From Staphylospora marina (GTDB taxonomy: Bacteria; Bacillota; Bacilli; Thermoactinomycetales; Thermoactinomycetaceae): a stretch of DNA of 64,000 nucleotides. The stretch spans positions 1,654,001-1,718,000 of the forward strand of contig NZ_CP034118.1 of NCBI RefSeq assembly GCF_003856495.1, written 5' to 3'. The first letter of the stretch is position 1; every line of letters begins with the position of its first letter. A program made the position numbers and the translations under genes. Below the pieces are notes generated by a model. The model saw only the letters and a list, made by a program, of their open reading frames with translations. It was not told where the DNA came from and searched no databases. This document shows, piece after piece, positions 17,947 through 27,541 of the stretch.

Positions 17947-18717
17947 TCATTCCTTCGCGGGGTGTTCGTTCCGCTCGTCGTCCTTCTCTTCCACTCCCGG
18001 GTCCGGCCCTTCGCGCGAATACCAGATGCTTTCCAACAGGTATACCGTTCCCGGTTCATGTCCGTAAAAAGCCGGATAATACACCATTTTGCGGTCCAGG
18101 TCCCCGGCCCTGACAATCACGTTGTGGTTCCTTGCGGTGCGAATGAGAACCTGATCCGGTCTTCCGGGAGCCGGAGACACCGTTTTGATCTCGGCGCGAA
18201 TCGCCTCCGGCAGGGCGGCGAATCGGTTCACCGCTTCTTTCAGCAAATCGTCCGGCACGCTCCATCCTTCGAAGACGGGCTCGTTCACCGACGCGGTCCC
18301 GACCGTCCGATTCTGAAGGACGACTCCTCCTTCCAGCACGGGAACCAGCCGGTTTCCCGCCCGGAAAACGGCCATTCGCCGTTTTTCCTCCACGCGTATG
18401 TACAATCGGTTGGGAAATTCTTTGACCACCCGGGCTTCCTTGACTTCGGGCATCTCTTCAAGCCGCTTTTTCACCTCTTCCCCGCTGACCAGGAAAAACC
18501 AGTCACCGGGTTTGACTCCGATGCGGTTCAAGATGTCGGCCCGGGACAGCATCCGGTTTCCCGCCGTCTCGATGGTTTCCAGCTTGCTGAGCGGTGAGCG
18601 GAGAAACAGCACCATCAGGGTGCCGGCAAAAAAAAGAGTGATGAACAATAAGGCCCACGGGGAAGGGGGTCGCTTTTTCCCGACCCGGTTTTTCAAGGCG
18701 GGAACGCGTTCCTGCAT
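17947..18717 (-). CDS. divIB: Cell-division protein DivIB (FtsQ)
   Basis: DivIB/FtsQ is a bitopic protein that links early and late division proteins and binds FtsL-DivIC. The 256 residues consist of a short basic cytoplasmic tail, one membrane helix (about 30-50, WALLFITLFFAGTLMVLFL), a POTRA domain (SKLETIETAGNRMLSRADI through RRMAVF) and the beta domain. The end is acidic and charged. ATG 18717 has AAAGGAG upstream. Unlike B. subtilis there are no ylxW, ylxX or sbp genes between it and ftsA; only a 135-base gap with a promoter is seen. Confidence 0.93.
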   Translation of the reverse strand: MQERVPALKNRVGKKRPPSPWALLFITLFFAGTLMVLFLRSPLSKLETIETAGNRMLSRADILNRIGVKPGDWFFLVSGEEVKKRLEEMPEVKEARVVKEFPNRLYIRVEEKRRMAVFRAGNRLVPVLEGGVVLQNRTVGTASVNEPVFEGWSVPDDLLKEAVNRFAALPEAIRAEIKTVSPAPGRPDQVLIRTARNHNVIVRAGDLDRKMVYYPAFYGHEPGTVYLLESIWYSREGPDPGVEEKDDERNEHPAKE

Positions 18718-18829
18718 GGGGAAAGACTCCTTTCCGTGTCCGCTCCCGCAAGACCGGGAGAGAGCGTAAAAAAGCAAATCTTTCCTATATATTACCACAA
18801 ATTTTACGCTCTCACAGTCTCCAATGACA

Positions 18830-18866
18830 GAAAAAACAGCGGCACGAACCGTGCTACTGTTTTTTA
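18830..18866 (-). terminator. Bidirectional terminator after murB
   Basis: Stem AAAAAACAG...CTGTTTTTT with inner GCACG/CGTGC (18830-18866). A T-run on the minus strand ends the mraZ-to-murB transcript, suggesting that divIB has its own promoter in the AT-rich 18718-18829 segment (TAATAT near 18795 is a possible -10). Confidence 0.7.
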
Positions 18867-18888
18867 TTCTTGTATCATATGCTTTTTT

Positions 18889-19830
18889 TCACGAATGAAT
18901 ATTTCCCGACTCATCCGGCAATCCATCTTCTCCGATGACGAGAACTTCCGGTTCCAATCGAACCCCGTGTTTTTCTTCCACCGTTCGGATGATGTGCCGA
19001 ATCAATCCCAAAATGTCCGCGGCGGTCGCCTGGCCCCGGTTGATGATGAAATTGGCATGGAGCTCCGACACCTCCGCGTCCCCGATCCGGAATCCCTTCA
19101 ACCCGCTTTCCTGAATCAACCGTCCGGCATGGTCTCCCGGAGGATTGCGGAACACACTGCCGGCACAGGGGAATTGAAGCGGCTGCGTCAACCGGCGATA
19201 CTCCTTGTACTTGGCCAGCTTGGCCCCGATCTCTTCCTTGTTTCCCGGTTCCAGTTCAAACACCGCTTCCGTGACGATGCCGCGCAATTCTTTTTGCAAA
19301 ATGGAAGTCCGGTACCGAAACGCCAGCTGACGGTTGTCCAGGGTGACCCATTCCCCCGATTCAAGGAGCACGGTCGCATTGCGGAGAACGCGGGAGATTT
19401 CGGAACCGTGGGCACCGGCGTTCATGTAGACCGCTCCTCCCACATTTCCGGGGATTCCGCCGGCAAACTCCAATCCGGAAAGACCTTTTTTGGCGGTGAC
19501 GGATGCGAGCAGAATGGTGGAATACCCTCCTCCGACCGTCACGCGGGTCCCTTCGATCCGAAGGTGGTTGAAGCCTTCGTCCAGTTTGATCACCACCCCG
19601 CGGATTCCCCCGTCGCGAACGAGCAGGTTGGAGCCTCTTCCGATCACGGTCCAAGGGAGGCGATGTTCCCGAACGATCCTCATCGTCTCTTCCAGCTCGG
19701 CCCCGTTTTTGGGATAGACCAGAATGTCCGCCGGTCCGCCCACCTTCCATGTCGTGTGCCGGGAAAGGGGTTCTCGTTCCCTGACATCGGTCACTCCGCG
19801 TCTTTGAAGTTCTTCCACGATGTTCTTCAT
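18889..19830 (-). CDS. murB: UDP-N-acetylenolpyruvoylglucosamine reductase
   Basis: MurB reduces UDP-GlcNAc-enolpyruvate to UDP-MurNAc with NADPH through a bound FAD. The 313 residues show the FAD-binding core HTTWKVGGPADILVYP, VIGRGSNLLVRDGGI and FAGGIPGNVGGAVYMNAGAHG. The C-terminal catalytic part has CAGSVFRNP and SELHANFIIN. The shape is that of type II (short) MurB, typical for Firmicutes. ATG 19830 follows GAGGAGGC. It lies directly after murG, with a terminator downstream. Confidence 0.97.
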   Translation of the reverse strand: MKNIVEELQRRGVTDVREREPLSRHTTWKVGGPADILVYPKNGAELEETMRIVREHRLPWTVIGRGSNLLVRDGGIRGVVIKLDEGFNHLRIEGTRVTVGGGYSTILLASVTAKKGLSGLEFAGGIPGNVGGAVYMNAGAHGSEISRVLRNATVLLESGEWVTLDNRQLAFRYRTSILQKELRGIVTEAVFELEPGNKEEIGAKLAKYKEYRRLTQPLQFPCAGSVFRNPPGDHAGRLIQESGLKGFRIGDAEVSELHANFIINRGQATAADILGLIRHIIRTVEEKHGVRLEPEVLVIGEDGLPDESGNIHS

Positions 19831-19863
19831 TGCGCTGCCTCCTCGCCGGATTGACTCCGCCAC

Positions 19864-20979
19864 TCAGGAGTCCACCCTTTTTTTGGCGATCTTCTCCAAC
19901 TCGGCCACGAGCACCTCGGCGGCCTGCGGACGCCCCAATCTTCGGGCCGCTTCACTCATGGCGTCATGCTCCTCGGGATTCTCAAGAAGCCGTTTCATTT
20001 CGTTCCACAACCGTTCCCCCGTACATTCACTTTCGAGGAGCATCTTGGACGCCCCTTGCTCTTCCAACCAACGGGCGTTGGCTTCCTGATGGTTGTTGGT
20101 GACGAACGGGGACGGAATCAGAATAGAGGGTAATCCGAGCGCTGTCAACTCGGCCAGGGTCGAAGCTCCCGCTCTTCCCACCACCAGCCAGGTGGCGGCA
20201 AGCACGTCCGGCAAGTTGTATATGAACGGAACGACGTCGAGATTGGGCGGTACATCCGTGATTCGCGACCGGATTTCCTCATAATGCGTTTCACCGGTCA
20301 CATAGACGAAGTGCACCTTGGGCATTTCGGACATGCGGGGAATGATTTCGAGCACGGCCTCATTGATGGCCCGCGCGCCCCGGCTTCCGCCGATGAACAG
20401 GACAATCGGCTTGTGAGGGTCACGAATCCCGAGCGACTTCCGTCCGGCCGCACTGTTGGCCCGAGCCACTTCCGTGGCGCGGGGATTGCCGGTGAACACG
20501 ATCCGGTTGGCTCTCCCCAAGTATTTCTGCGATTCTTCCAGACTGATGGCCACCACGTCCACAAAGCGTGAGAGAAATTTGGTGGTCATGCCGAGAACGA
20601 CATTCTGTTCATGAATCAGCGTGGGGATTCCCAACCGATACGCCGCATAAACGGAAGGGCCGCTGACGTATCCGCCCGTTCCGACCACCACGTCCGGCCG
20701 GAATTCTCTCATCACTTCCTTGGCCCGGTCCACAGCCCTCAAAAACTTGCGGATGGTGTTTACATTCTGCCAAGAGATACTCCGTTTGAATCCTTGTATT
20801 TCTACTGTATAAAAATGAATGTTCCCTTCCTTGGGAACAATCCTGGATTCCAATCCTTTTTCCGTACCGATGTAGGCAATTTCCACTCCGGGGTATTTGC
20901 GCCTGACCGCTCTGGCAATCGACAGCGCAGGGTAGATGTGGCCGCCGCTTCCGCCTCCGGAAAGCAGAATCCGCTTCAT
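19864..20979 (-). CDS. murG: UDP-GlcNAc:undecaprenyl-PP-MurNAc-pentapeptide GlcNAc transferase
   Basis: MurG adds GlcNAc to lipid I to form lipid II on the inner face of the membrane. The 371-residue GT-B enzyme has the N-terminal glycine loop SGGGSGGHIYPAL and VVGTGGYVSGP with TLIHEQNVVLG. The C-terminal donor-binding region has FIGGSRGARAIN and VVGRAGASTLAEL...NHQEANA. ATG 20979 is preceded by CCGGAGGAG. It lies between the SpoVE/FtsW gene and murB, the classical order. Confidence 0.98.
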   Translation of the reverse strand: MKRILLSGGGSGGHIYPALSIARAVRRKYPGVEIAYIGTEKGLESRIVPKEGNIHFYTVEIQGFKRSISWQNVNTIRKFLRAVDRAKEVMREFRPDVVVGTGGYVSGPSVYAAYRLGIPTLIHEQNVVLGMTTKFLSRFVDVVAISLEESQKYLGRANRIVFTGNPRATEVARANSAAGRKSLGIRDPHKPIVLFIGGSRGARAINEAVLEIIPRMSEMPKVHFVYVTGETHYEEIRSRITDVPPNLDVVPFIYNLPDVLAATWLVVGRAGASTLAELTALGLPSILIPSPFVTNNHQEANARWLEEQGASKMLLESECTGERLWNEMKRLLENPEEHDAMSEAARRLGRPQAAEVLVAELEKIAKKRVDS

Positions 20980-21008
20980 CCCTAATTCTCCTCCGGTTTC
21001 AAATGGTT

Positions 21009-22109
21009 CTAATGTTCCACGTTTCTCGAGAGATTCAAGAGCACTCCCACCGCAGCCAGCGACAGGGTCAGCGAGGAGCCTCCGTAACTGAGAAATGGCA
21101 AGGTGATGCCGGTCACCGGAAACGCTCCGGACACCACGCCGATGTTGATGACCGATTGCAGCATGATCATCACGGTAATCCCGGCGGCGAGAAGCCCGGT
21201 AAACATGTCGGGAGAATGAATCGCCACCCGGAATCCGCGCCAGACGATCACGGCGAACAGAATGACGGTGCCGGCCGCTCCGAGATAGCCCAGCTCTTCC
21301 GCCAGGATGGAAAAGATGAAATCGGTGTGCGGTTCAGGCAAATACAAATGTTTTTGCCGGCTCATTCCGAGCCCCAGTCCGAGAAGCCCTCCCGGTCCGA
21401 TGGCATACAACGACTGAATCAGCTGATATCCCGCACCGAGAGGATCTTGCCAGGGGTTGAGAAACGCGACAATTCTCTGGATTCGGTACGGAGCCGCCAG
21501 AATGAGCCCGACAAACCCGGCCGCTCCCAAGACCATCACGCCGCCCAGATGTTTCATTCTCGCTCCGGCCGCCAGAAGCAGAAACAGACCCGTTCCGACC
21601 AGCACCGCCCCCGTTCCGAGGTCCGGTTGCATCATGATCAGTCCGAAGGCCAGCACGGGGATGAGCAATCCCGGCAGGAATCCCTTCCTGAAATTTGTCA
21701 AGTCGTAATCGGGTCTGGAAAAGAGCTTGGCCAGAAACGCAATCACGGCCAGTTTCATGAATTCCGACGGTTGGATGCTGAACGCGCCGATCCCCAGCCA
21801 GCTCCTCGCTCCGTTTCGCATGATGCCCACACCCGGAATCAGCACGATGATGAGCAATACAAAACAGATGATCAGTGCTGCATCTGCATACCGGTAAAAT
21901 TTGCGGGGATCGATGCCGGCAATCCAAAACATGGCCAACACGCCCAGCAAGGCAAACAGAAACTGGCGTTTGGCAAAATAGAAGGCATCGCCGTATTTGA
22001 ACTGGGCAAATGCCGCACTGGCGCTGTAAACCATCACCACTCCGATGGAAAGGAGCAGGAAAATGGCGACGACGATCACATAATCGGGAGCGGCCGCGTT
22101 TCGCTTCAT
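21009..22109 (-). CDS. spoVE: SEDS-family lipid II polymerase SpoVE/FtsW
   Basis: SEDS proteins polymerise lipid II into glycan and work with a class B PBP. The 366 residues form about ten helices. They contain the SEDS motifs GARSWLGIGAFSIQPSEFMK and PEPHTDFIFSILAEELG, and GLGLGMSRQKH. In B. subtilis the gene at this place, between murD and murG, is spoVE (spore cortex), while ftsW is elsewhere. The neighbour spoVD argues for SpoVE here, but sequence alone does not separate it from FtsW. ATG 22109 follows AGAGGTG. Confidence 0.93.
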   Translation of the reverse strand: MKRNAAAPDYVIVVAIFLLLSIGVVMVYSASAAFAQFKYGDAFYFAKRQFLFALLGVLAMFWIAGIDPRKFYRYADAALIICFVLLIIVLIPGVGIMRNGARSWLGIGAFSIQPSEFMKLAVIAFLAKLFSRPDYDLTNFRKGFLPGLLIPVLAFGLIMMQPDLGTGAVLVGTGLFLLLAAGARMKHLGGVMVLGAAGFVGLILAAPYRIQRIVAFLNPWQDPLGAGYQLIQSLYAIGPGGLLGLGLGMSRQKHLYLPEPHTDFIFSILAEELGYLGAAGTVILFAVIVWRGFRVAIHSPDMFTGLLAAGITVMIMLQSVINIGVVSGAFPVTGITLPFLSYGGSSLTLSLAAVGVLLNLSRNVEH

Positions 22110-22145
22110 GGACGGTTCACCTCTTGAGAGTGGAGAAGGCTTTTC

Positions 22146-23501
22146 CTATATTTGAAGACTATGCACCGTCTCCTTGAATATGCTCCCCCTCTCTTCAAAC
22201 GAGGCGTGCTGGTCCCAACTTGCGCAGGCGGGCGACAACAGAACCACGTCTCCGGGACGGGCCAACGTGCCCGCGATCCGTGCGGCCTCCCGGACGTCTT
22301 CCGTCACGTGAACCGGAATGCCCGCATCTTTTCCCCGTTCGGCAAGCATCTCCCGGGTCTGTCCGTACACGACCATGACCCGGACACGTTCCTTGATGAC
22401 GGGAACCATCTCCCGGAAATCGATTCCCCGGTCCAATCCCCCGGCGATCCAGACGACCGGCTCTTCAAAGGATGTCAAGGCGCGGATCGCGGCTTGCGGA
22501 TTGGTTGCCTTCGAGTCATTGTAAAATTTGATGCCGCTTCGTTCGGTGACAAATTCGAGCCGATGTTCCACTCCCCGGAAAGTGCGGAGAGCTTCCCGGA
22601 TCGCGTCCTCCGGGCATCCCGCGGAAAGTGCGATCGCAACGGCGGCCAAGGCGTTTTCCAGATTGAACGGTCCCCGGAGAAGAACGTCCGAAACGGGCAT
22701 GATCTCCCGCTCTCCCGTGGAATCCCGCCAAATGATCCGGCCGTCTCTTTCAAACGCGCCGCAATCCCGTTCGTCGGTCCGACCGAACCAGACAATCCGG
22801 CTGCGGACACTTTCCGCGATCTTTCTGCAGATCTCTGATCCCGCATTCAGGACCGCAATGTCTTCTTCCGATTGATTGGCGAAAATCCGTGCTTTGGACC
22901 GGACATAATCATCCATGGAGCCGTGGTAGTCAAGATGAGCGGGGAACACGTTGAGCAATGCGGCAATGCGGGGACGGAACGAATCGGTTCCTTTCAGTTG
23001 AAAGCTGCTGAGTTCCACCACCAACCACTCGTCGGGCCCGGCATCGGTGACCGCTTCGGTGAGTGCCCGTCCGATGTTTCCGGCCACCACCGGTTTCAAT
23101 CCCCCGCGGCGGAGCATCTCTCCGACCAGAGTGGTTGTCGTCGTCTTTCCGTTGGAGCCGGTGATTCCGATCATGGGAGAGGAAGCCAGCCATCCTGCGA
23201 TTTCCACTTCGGTGATCACCGGAATCCCCAGACGGAGCGCTTCCTGCACGGGCTTGGCGTGATACGGAATGCCCGGATTCTTGACGAGAAGATCCACTTC
23301 TTCCGACACCAGGCCGTCCGGATGACCGCCGAGGACCACCGGAATCCCAAGTTTCTCCAGTTCAGTCGCTTCCGGACATTCATCCCTTGTTTTTCGGTCG
23401 TTCACCACAACGCGGGCCCCGAGCCGGTGCAGCAGCCGGGCAGCCGCCGCACCGCTCCGGGCCATGCCGAGCACGACCACCGATCGGTTTGAAAGATTCA
23501 T
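22146..23501 (-). CDS. murD: UDP-N-acetylmuramoyl-L-alanine:D-glutamate ligase
   Basis: MurD adds D-Glu to UDP-MurNAc-L-Ala. The 451 residues have the N-terminal Rossmann domain ([17 protein letters not shown]), ATP loop [26 protein letters not shown] with the ligase histidine, and YNDSKATNP in the C-terminal domain. The start overlaps the mraY stop by four bases (ATGA), and spoVE follows 36 bases later, so these genes are one translational unit. Length and motif order are normal. Confidence 0.98.
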   Translation of the reverse strand: MNLSNRSVVVLGMARSGAAAARLLHRLGARVVVNDRKTRDECPEATELEKLGIPVVLGGHPDGLVSEEVDLLVKNPGIPYHAKPVQEALRLGIPVITEVEIAGWLASSPMIGITGSNGKTTTTTLVGEMLRRGGLKPVVAGNIGRALTEAVTDAGPDEWLVVELSSFQLKGTDSFRPRIAALLNVFPAHLDYHGSMDDYVRSKARIFANQSEEDIAVLNAGSEICRKIAESVRSRIVWFGRTDERDCGAFERDGRIIWRDSTGEREIMPVSDVLLRGPFNLENALAAVAIALSAGCPEDAIREALRTFRGVEHRLEFVTERSGIKFYNDSKATNPQAAIRALTSFEEPVVWIAGGLDRGIDFREMVPVIKERVRVMVVYGQTREMLAERGKDAGIPVHVTEDVREAARIAGTLARPGDVVLLSPACASWDQHASFEERGSIFKETVHSLQI

Positions 23502-24526
23502 TCGAAGAACACCTCAAGCGCAACCCCCAGGACGGCCAGGAAGAATCCGACCACCCAGAAGGTGGTGACCACCCGCCACTCCGACCAGCCGGAGAGTTCA
23601 AAATGGTGATGGAGCGGGCTCATCCGGAAAACGCGTTTGCCGCGGAATTTGAATGAAGCCACCTGGATCATCACGGAAAGCGCTTCGGCCACGAACACCC
23701 CTCCGATGATGGGAAGGAGCAGTTCGGTTTCCGTGATCACGGCAAGGGCGGCGATCCCCCCGCCGAGCGCCATGGATCCGGTGTCACCCATGAACACTTT
23801 GGCCGGATGGGCATTGAAGACCAGAAATCCGAGGAGAGCTCCGACCACGGCGGTGGAGAAAATGGCGACGGTGTAGTTGCTCTGCATCATTCCGATCACC
23901 GCGTAAGCCGCATAGGCGCTTGCCGCGGTTCCCGCGAGCAGGCCGTCCAGTCCGTCGGTCAGGTTGACCGCGTTGGATGCCCCGATCATCATCAGCAACA
24001 GAAGAGGAAGATATCCGTAGGTCAGGTCGATGGTGAAATCGGTTCCCGGCAAGGTGACCTTGAAAATGAAGCCCTGCCCTTCGGCACCGGCACGGGCCTC
24101 CATGAGTACCCAGAATAAGACCAATCCGATGAAGAGCTGCCCCAGCAGTTTCTGATTGGCGGTCAGCCCCAAATTCCGTTTCATGATCACCTTGATGTAG
24201 TCGTCAAGGAAACCGAGGATCCCGTATCCGAGCGTGGCAAAAGCGAGAAAGAACAAGTCGGCGTTGATCACTTGCTGACTGTCGGAATTCAGAAGCACAA
24301 AGCTGCTGAACGGAATGGCCGTCAGGACGATGGCGGTGAGAATGATCACGCCGCCCATGGTGGGAGTGCCCGCTTTTTTCAAGTGCGCTTGCGGTCCTTC
24401 TTCCCGGATGGCCTGTCCGAATTTGAGCCTCCTCAGAACGGGAATGATGATCGGACCCATGAATACGGCGATTCCGAATGCGACCGCGAGTGGAACCAGA
24501 ATAATGCGAATGTCGATATTACCCAT
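23498..24526 (-). CDS. mraY: Phospho-MurNAc-pentapeptide translocase
   Basis: MraY transfers phospho-MurNAc-pentapeptide to undecaprenyl phosphate, making lipid I. The 342 residues have about ten membrane helices. The catalytic motifs are GTPTMGG, the aspartate pair in [32 protein letters not shown] and the loop histidines [11 protein letters not shown] 24526 is preceded by AGGGG and, further away, AAGGAG. It sits between murF and murD. Confidence 0.98.
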   Translation of the reverse strand: MGNIDIRIILVPLAVAFGIAVFMGPIIIPVLRRLKFGQAIREEGPQAHLKKAGTPTMGGVIILTAIVLTAIPFSSFVLLNSDSQQVINADLFFLAFATLGYGILGFLDDYIKVIMKRNLGLTANQKLLGQLFIGLVLFWVLMEARAGAEGQGFIFKVTLPGTDFTIDLTYGYLPLLLLMMIGASNAVNLTDGLDGLLAGTAASAYAAYAVIGMMQSNYTVAIFSTAVVGALLGFLVFNAHPAKVFMGDTGSMALGGGIAALAVITETELLLPIIGGVFVAEALSVMIQVASFKFRGKRVFRMSPLHHHFELSGWSEWRVVTTFWVVGFFLAVLGVALEVFFE

Positions 24527-24536
24527 GATTGTTCCC

Positions 24537-25925
24537 CTACGCTCCTTCTGTCAGATTGTGAACCACCAGGTCCAAACGGGCGGCACGGGACGCTTTCACC
24601 AAGAGAAGAGCCTTGGACGATCCTTCCTCTCCAAGGACCCGAACGGCCTCCTCATGCGTGTCAAAGTGCCGGATCACCCGCTCAGGATCCCGGTTCAGGG
24701 CGAGGGCTTCTTCATGAATCCATTTGCCCCGCCGTCCGTACGTATATAGCCTGATGACTCCACGGCGAATGGCATAACCGGCCAACTCCCGATGATAAGC
24801 CTCCTCATCTTTGCCGATTTCGAGGATGTCTCCCAAGAGCGCCCACTTTTCCTTTCCGGGTTCCAGTTCGGCCAAAAGGTCCAGCGCGGCTTTCACGGAG
24901 GTGGGACTGGCATTGTAAGCATCGTTGACGATCGTCAACCCGTTTCGGGCACGAACGGGTTCCAGCCTCATGCCGGTCAGCTTCACGCTTTCCAATCCCC
25001 GGGAAATTTCCTCATCCTTCATTCCGAAGTGTCGACCGATTTCCACCGCCATGAGTGCATTTTTCAGATTGTGACGTCCCAGAAGCGGCAACCGGAAACG
25101 ATGGCCGGTCCGGAGCGACCGGAACTCGAATCCTTCAAATCCCTTCATTTCCGGTTCGACCGGTGATTCCTCCGATCGTCCGGCCCATCCGACGCGAATC
25201 AGGGGACGCGTTTCCCCTTCCAGGAGACGTTCCAAAAGCGGCTCGTCCCCGTCAAACACGATCGGAGCATTCGAGGAGAGCCCTTCTCTTACTTCCAATT
25301 TTGCTTTGGCGATTCCTTCCCTGCTGCCGAGAAATTCAATGTGTGATTCACCGATGTTGGTGATGACGGCCGCGTCGGGGGAAGCCATTTTGGAGAGAAC
25401 GGAAATCTCCCCCGCATGGTTCATTCCCATCTCAACCACGGCGATTTCCGTGTCTTCGGGCATGGACAGCAAGGTGAGCGGCACTCCGATGTGGTTGTTG
25501 AAATTGCCGGATGTTTTGTGAACCCGGTAACGGACCGACAAAACGGCGGCAATCAGGTCTTTGGTCGTGGTTTTCCCGTTGCTCCCAGTCACGGCGACCA
25601 CGGGAATGCCCAGTTCCAGGCGCCAGGCCGAAGCCAGCCGTTGCAGGGCGGTCAACGGATCCTTGACCAAGATGAGCGGAATGTCCGCGTCGGGCAGGGG
25701 ACGGTCTTCCTGCCACAGGGCGGCGGCAGCTCCCCCTTCCACCGCTTGATTCAGGAACGCGTGTCCGTCAAACCGTTCCCCCGAAAGCGGAACGAACAGA
25801 CAGTTTTCCCAAAGATTGCGGGTGTCCGTGGAAACTCCCTTCACGAGCAATGTCCGGTCGGCCGCCGTACCGTGCAACCGGCCTCCGGTTGCATGGGCAA
25901 TCCATGTGCATGTCCGTCGGATCAT
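24537..25925 (-). CDS. murF: UDP-MurNAc-tripeptide:D-Ala-D-Ala ligase
   Basis: MurF completes the muropeptide precursor by adding D-Ala-D-Ala. The 462 residues show the ATP loop [13 protein letters not shown], the carbamate-lysine region [23 protein letters not shown] and [11 protein letters not shown]. The start overlaps the murE stop by four bases. In B. subtilis murF lies elsewhere beside ddl; here it is inside the division and cell-wall cluster, as in many other bacteria. Confidence 0.98.
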   Translation of the reverse strand: MIRRTCTWIAHATGGRLHGTAADRTLLVKGVSTDTRNLWENCLFVPLSGERFDGHAFLNQAVEGGAAAALWQEDRPLPDADIPLILVKDPLTALQRLASAWRLELGIPVVAVTGSNGKTTTKDLIAAVLSVRYRVHKTSGNFNNHIGVPLTLLSMPEDTEIAVVEMGMNHAGEISVLSKMASPDAAVITNIGESHIEFLGSREGIAKAKLEVREGLSSNAPIVFDGDEPLLERLLEGETRPLIRVGWAGRSEESPVEPEMKGFEGFEFRSLRTGHRFRLPLLGRHNLKNALMAVEIGRHFGMKDEEISRGLESVKLTGMRLEPVRARNGLTIVNDAYNASPTSVKAALDLLAELEPGKEKWALLGDILEIGKDEEAYHRELAGYAIRRGVIRLYTYGRRGKWIHEEALALNRDPERVIRHFDTHEEAVRVLGEEGSSKALLLVKASRAARLDLVVHNLTEGA

Positions 25926-27418
25926 TCCACTCCCCCGCTTTCCTTCCGCCGGAGAATCGCCTCCCGGGCGACTTGCCGGTCATCGAAATCATGACGGATT
26001 CCCTTGATTTCCTGATACGTTTCGTGTCCCTTGCCGGCGATGAGGACGATGTCTCCCGGGTTCGCCACATTCACGGCATGATGAATGGCTTCCCGCCGAT
26101 CAACGATCGACAGCACCCGGTTTGCCCCCGTTTCCGGCACGCCGGTCAACATGTCCCGAATGATCGCATCCGGGTCCTCAGACCGGGGATTGTCCGACGT
26201 GAAAATGGCCACATCACTCATTTCCGCGGCGATTTTTGCCATTTTCGGACGTTTGGTGCGATCCCGGTCCCCCCCGCAACCGACCACGGTCAGGATCCGG
26301 CCGGTGGCCAGCTCTTTCACCGTGGCAAGCACGTTTTCGAGGCTGTCGGGCGTATGCGCGTAGTCCACCAACACGGTGAACGGCTGCCCGGCCCTCACCG
26401 GTTCGAAACGCCCGCTGACTCCTTCCACCACGGACAGGATCCGGCAGATCTCCGGCAACTCCAACCCTTCCACCAGTCCCACGCTGACGGCGGCGAGCAC
26501 ATTGTAGACGTTGAACTTGCCGATCAACCGGAGCGAAAGTTCCGCATCGCCCTTGAACGTCCGCAGGGTGAACGAAGTTCCTTCCGGAGTGATCCGAATG
26601 TTTTCCGCGCGCACATCCGCCGGTCGGTCGATGCCGTACGTGATGACCTGTGCCGGCGTGATTCGGGCGAAATAGGCGGAAGCATCGTCATCCGCATTGA
26701 GAATCGCGCAAGGCGTCTGACGGGGATCTTCCCGGTAGTCGTTGCCGAGTTGGCTGAAAAGGAGTCCTTTGGCCTCCCGGTAGTTGTCCATCGTACCATG
26801 GTAATCCAGATGATCTTGGGTCAAATTGGTGAAGACGCCGATGCGAAACCGGCATCCCCGCGTTCTCCCCAGATCCAGGGCATGGGACGAGGCCTCAATG
26901 ACTGAATACTCACAACCCTCGTCAGACATCATCCGAAACATTTTTTGCAACTCCACCGCTTCCGGTGTCGTATTCTTCACCGGAAACTCGCGATCTCCGA
27001 TCTTCATCCGGATCGTTCCGATCACTCCCGTCTTGCGGCCCACGCCGGCAAGCAAGGCTTCGATCAGGTACGATGTGGTGGTTTTCCCGTTGGTTCCGGT
27101 GATGCCGATCAGTTTGAGATCACGGGTGGGCATCCCGTAAAACCGGTCGGCCACGACGGCCATGGCCCGACGGGTGTCGGGAACTTGAATGACCGGCACC
27201 GACGCTTCCACCGGCTCCTCCACCAACACCGCCGCCGCGCCTTTTTCCACGGCCTGCCGGACAAACCGGTGACCGTCGACGGTGAATCCCCTGAGGGCGA
27301 TGAACAAATCTCCCGGTTTCACCTCGCGTGAGTCGATGGAGATTCCGCCGATTTCCGTCCCGGTATCTCCCGTGGTCCGGCAATTCAGCAGCGGCCGGAT
27401 CAACGTTTCGAGTCGCAT
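25922..27418 (-). CDS. murE: UDP-MurNAc-L-Ala-D-Glu:meso-diaminopimelate ligase
   Basis: MurE adds the third residue of the stem peptide. The 498 residues contain ISIDSREVKPGDLF, the ATP loop GITGTNGKTTTSYL, LTQDHLDYHGTM and the specificity motif DNPRSEDP. DNPR is the marker for meso-diaminopimelate rather than lysine, so the wall is DAP-type. ATG 27418 follows AAGGAGG; the longer frame to 27526 is not supported. It is the first gene after spoVD. Confidence 0.98.
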   Translation of the reverse strand: MRLETLIRPLLNCRTTGDTGTEIGGISIDSREVKPGDLFIALRGFTVDGHRFVRQAVEKGAAAVLVEEPVEASVPVIQVPDTRRAMAVVADRFYGMPTRDLKLIGITGTNGKTTTSYLIEALLAGVGRKTGVIGTIRMKIGDREFPVKNTTPEAVELQKMFRMMSDEGCEYSVIEASSHALDLGRTRGCRFRIGVFTNLTQDHLDYHGTMDNYREAKGLLFSQLGNDYREDPRQTPCAILNADDDASAYFARITPAQVITYGIDRPADVRAENIRITPEGTSFTLRTFKGDAELSLRLIGKFNVYNVLAAVSVGLVEGLELPEICRILSVVEGVSGRFEPVRAGQPFTVLVDYAHTPDSLENVLATVKELATGRILTVVGCGGDRDRTKRPKMAKIAAEMSDVAIFTSDNPRSEDPDAIIRDMLTGVPETGANRVLSIVDRREAIHHAVNVANPGDIVLIAGKGHETYQEIKGIRHDFDDRQVAREAILRRKESGGVE

Positions 27419-27541
27419 CTCGTTCCTCCTTCGCAAAAAACGGAAAGACAACACAAAATGCCAGGGGAGTCCTGGCACAGGTTTTTGCACATAACCTATT
27501 TTAATCTCCTTTCTTTTATTTGTCACTCGAATAGATTTTGA